A DNA stretch of 64,000 nucleotides from Arthrobacter cupressi (GTDB lineage Bacteria; Actinomycetota; Actinomycetes; Actinomycetales; Micrococcaceae), in assembly GCF_900099975.1 (NCBI RefSeq), contig NZ_FNEI01000014.1, forward strand, positions 49,488 through 113,487, written 5' to 3'. Positions 63,041-64,000 of the stretch are shown piece after piece. The notes beneath the pieces are model-generated. The model worked only from the letters and a program-made list of their open reading frames with translations, was not told the origin of the DNA and ran no database searches. Numbering within the stretch: position 1 is the first letter of the stretch; each line of letters opens with the position of its first letter. The position numbers and the translations under genes are program-made.

Positions 63041-64000
63041 TTACGCGCCGTGGGTAAGGAGGGTGCGGGCTTCCTGGCGGGTGGTGCCGGAGTCCTGGAT
63101 GCCTTCGGCGATGTGGGCAAGGTGGGCGGGGATGTCGCGGCCTTTCTTGCGCATGGCGGTGGCCCAGAGCCGGCCGGCCCGGTAGGAGGAGCGGACCAGG
63201 GGCCCGGACATGACGCCGAGGAAGCCGATCTGTTCGGCTTCGTCGGCGAGGTCGACGAATTCCTGGGGTTTGACCCAGCGGTCCACGGGCAGGTGCCGTT
63301 CGGAGGGGCGCAGGTACTGGGTGATGGTGACCAGGTCGCAGCCGGCCTCGTGCAGGTCGCGGAGGGCTTCGGAGATTTCTTCGCGGGTTTCGCCCATGCC
63401 CAGGATCAGGTTGGACTTGGTGACCATGCCGTGGTTCCGGCCCTGGGTGATGACGTCCAGGGAGCGTTCGTAGCGGAACGCGGGGCGGATGCGCTTGAAG
63501 ATCCTGGGCACGGTTTCGACGTTGTGCGCGAAAACCTCGGGGGCGGAGTCGCAGATCGCGGCGATGTGGTCGGGGTTGCCGGAGAAGTCCGGGATGAGCA
63601 GTTCCACCCCGGTGCCGGGGTTCAGTTCGTGGATCTTGCGCACGGTTTCGGCGTAGAGCCAGACGCCTTCGTCTTCGAGGTCGTCGCGGGCCACGCCGGT
63701 GACGGTGGCGTAGCGCAGGTTCATGGACTGCACGGAGCGGGCGACCTTGGTGGGCTCCAGCCGGTCCAGGGGTGAGGGTTTGCCGGTGTCGATCTGGCAG
63801 AAGTCGCAGCGGCGGGTGCATTCGGAGCCGCCGATCAGGAAGGTCGCTTCCTTGTCTTCCCAGCACTCGAAGATGTTCGGGCAGCCGGCTTCCTCGCAGA
63901 CGGTGTGCAGGCCTTCCTTCTTCACGAGGTTCTTCAGGCCCACGAACTCGGGCCCCATCTGGACCTTGGCCTTGATCCACTCGGGCTTGCGTTCGACCGG
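63041..64000 (-). CDS. lipA: Lipoyl synthase (5' part outside window)
   Basis: About 319 codons are visible; the gene continues beyond the right edge. LipA inserts two sulfurs into octanoyl groups on lipoyl domains. Auxiliary-cluster cysteines are in [12 protein letters not shown] (C-x4-C-x5-C) and the radical-SAM cluster in CTRRCDFC (C-x3-C-x2-C); the conserved [28 protein letters not shown] and the RSSYRAG third auxiliary Ser are present. Codons before the internal ATG at 63958 read [11 protein letters not shown], a normal LipA segment, so that ATG is not the start. Confidence 0.96.
   Translation of the reverse strand, partial: PVERKPEWIKAKVQMGPEFVGLKNLVKKEGLHTVCEEAGCPNIFECWEDKEATFLIGGSECTRRCDFCQIDTGKPSPLDRLEPTKVARSVQSMNLRYATVTGVARDDLEDEGVWLYAETVRKIHELNPGTGVELLIPDFSGNPDHIAAICDSAPEVFAHNVETVPRIFKRIRPAFRYERSLDVITQGRNHGMVTKSNLILGMGETREEISEALRDLHEAGCDLVTITQYLRPSERHLPVDRWVKPQEFVDLADEAEQIGFLGVMSGPLVRSSYRAGRLWATAMRKKGRDIPAHLAHIAEGIQDSGTTRQEARTLLTHGA

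Noticed and set aside
1..64000. A defence island, prophage, IS element, integron, CRISPR array or biosynthetic cluster
   Set aside because: Gene content is core metabolism, division and replication with uniform codon use. No transposase, integrase, long direct repeats or tRNA-flanked insertions were seen.

Overview
The window is a contiguous, accessory-free piece of a high-G+C actinobacterial chromosome, most likely an Arthrobacter/Pseudarthrobacter-type member of the Micrococcaceae. The evidence is the strong G/C third-position bias, the gene order (much of which parallels known mycobacterial and corynebacterial order), Wag31/SepF-based division without FtsA, a polyphosphate glucokinase, and a MurE whose specificity motif is not the diaminopimelate type. 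I annotate 57 protein genes; two run off the window edges (an FtsR-type MerR regulator at the left, lipA at the right). I see no tRNA, rRNA, IS element, prophage, CRISPR array or genomic island.

Left part (1-21.2 kb): ftsR (3' end), a bifunctional-nuclease-domain gene and a second MerR regulator; a ParA-like ATPase; pyruvate carboxylase; a long-chain acyl-CoA ligase; a ROK glucokinase; an overlapping minus-strand group of two sister alpha/beta hydrolases and a membrane protein; a PlsC acyltransferase; class II DAHP synthase; a four-PASTA Ser/Thr kinase in the pknL position; a LysM/transglycosylase exoprotein; the Rv2175c-type kinase-substrate homologue; a prenyl diphosphate synthase with an overlapping lipoprotein gene; and DNA polymerase IV.

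Middle part (21.4-43.4 kb): the division and cell wall (dcw) cluster and its usual actinobacterial flank, all on the plus strand: DUF3040, mraZ, rsmH, ftsL-like, ftsI, murE, murF, mraY, murD, ftsW, murG, murC, ftsQ, ftsZ, pgeF, yggS-type, sepF, yggT-type, wag31, lspA, rluD-type. Many genes overlap by 4-8 bases. A phased GTGGNG repeat array sits on the mraZ promoter, and an inverted repeat sits before ftsZ.

Right part (43.5-64 kb): a small membrane protein, dnaE, a flavin reductase, another membrane protein, hisD, nrdR with NrdR-box-like repeats, ppgK, map, a 54-residue SPOR-like gene, panB, then the nitrogen block glnA2-glnE / NUDIX / small genes / glnA1 (with a GlnR-type box upstream), an RDD protein, a DUF4191 protein and lipA.

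Expression signals form a consistent picture. Eleven starts are preceded by TANNNT ending 6 or 7 bases before an ATG or GTG, as expected for leaderless mRNAs. Six convergent or tail-to-tail junctions carry a clear hairpin terminator usable in both directions. I did not find a clearly new multi-gene system; the most useful leads are regulatory (mraZ operator, ftsZ inverted repeat, nrdR leader, leaderless starts) plus several uncharacterised small or membrane proteins.
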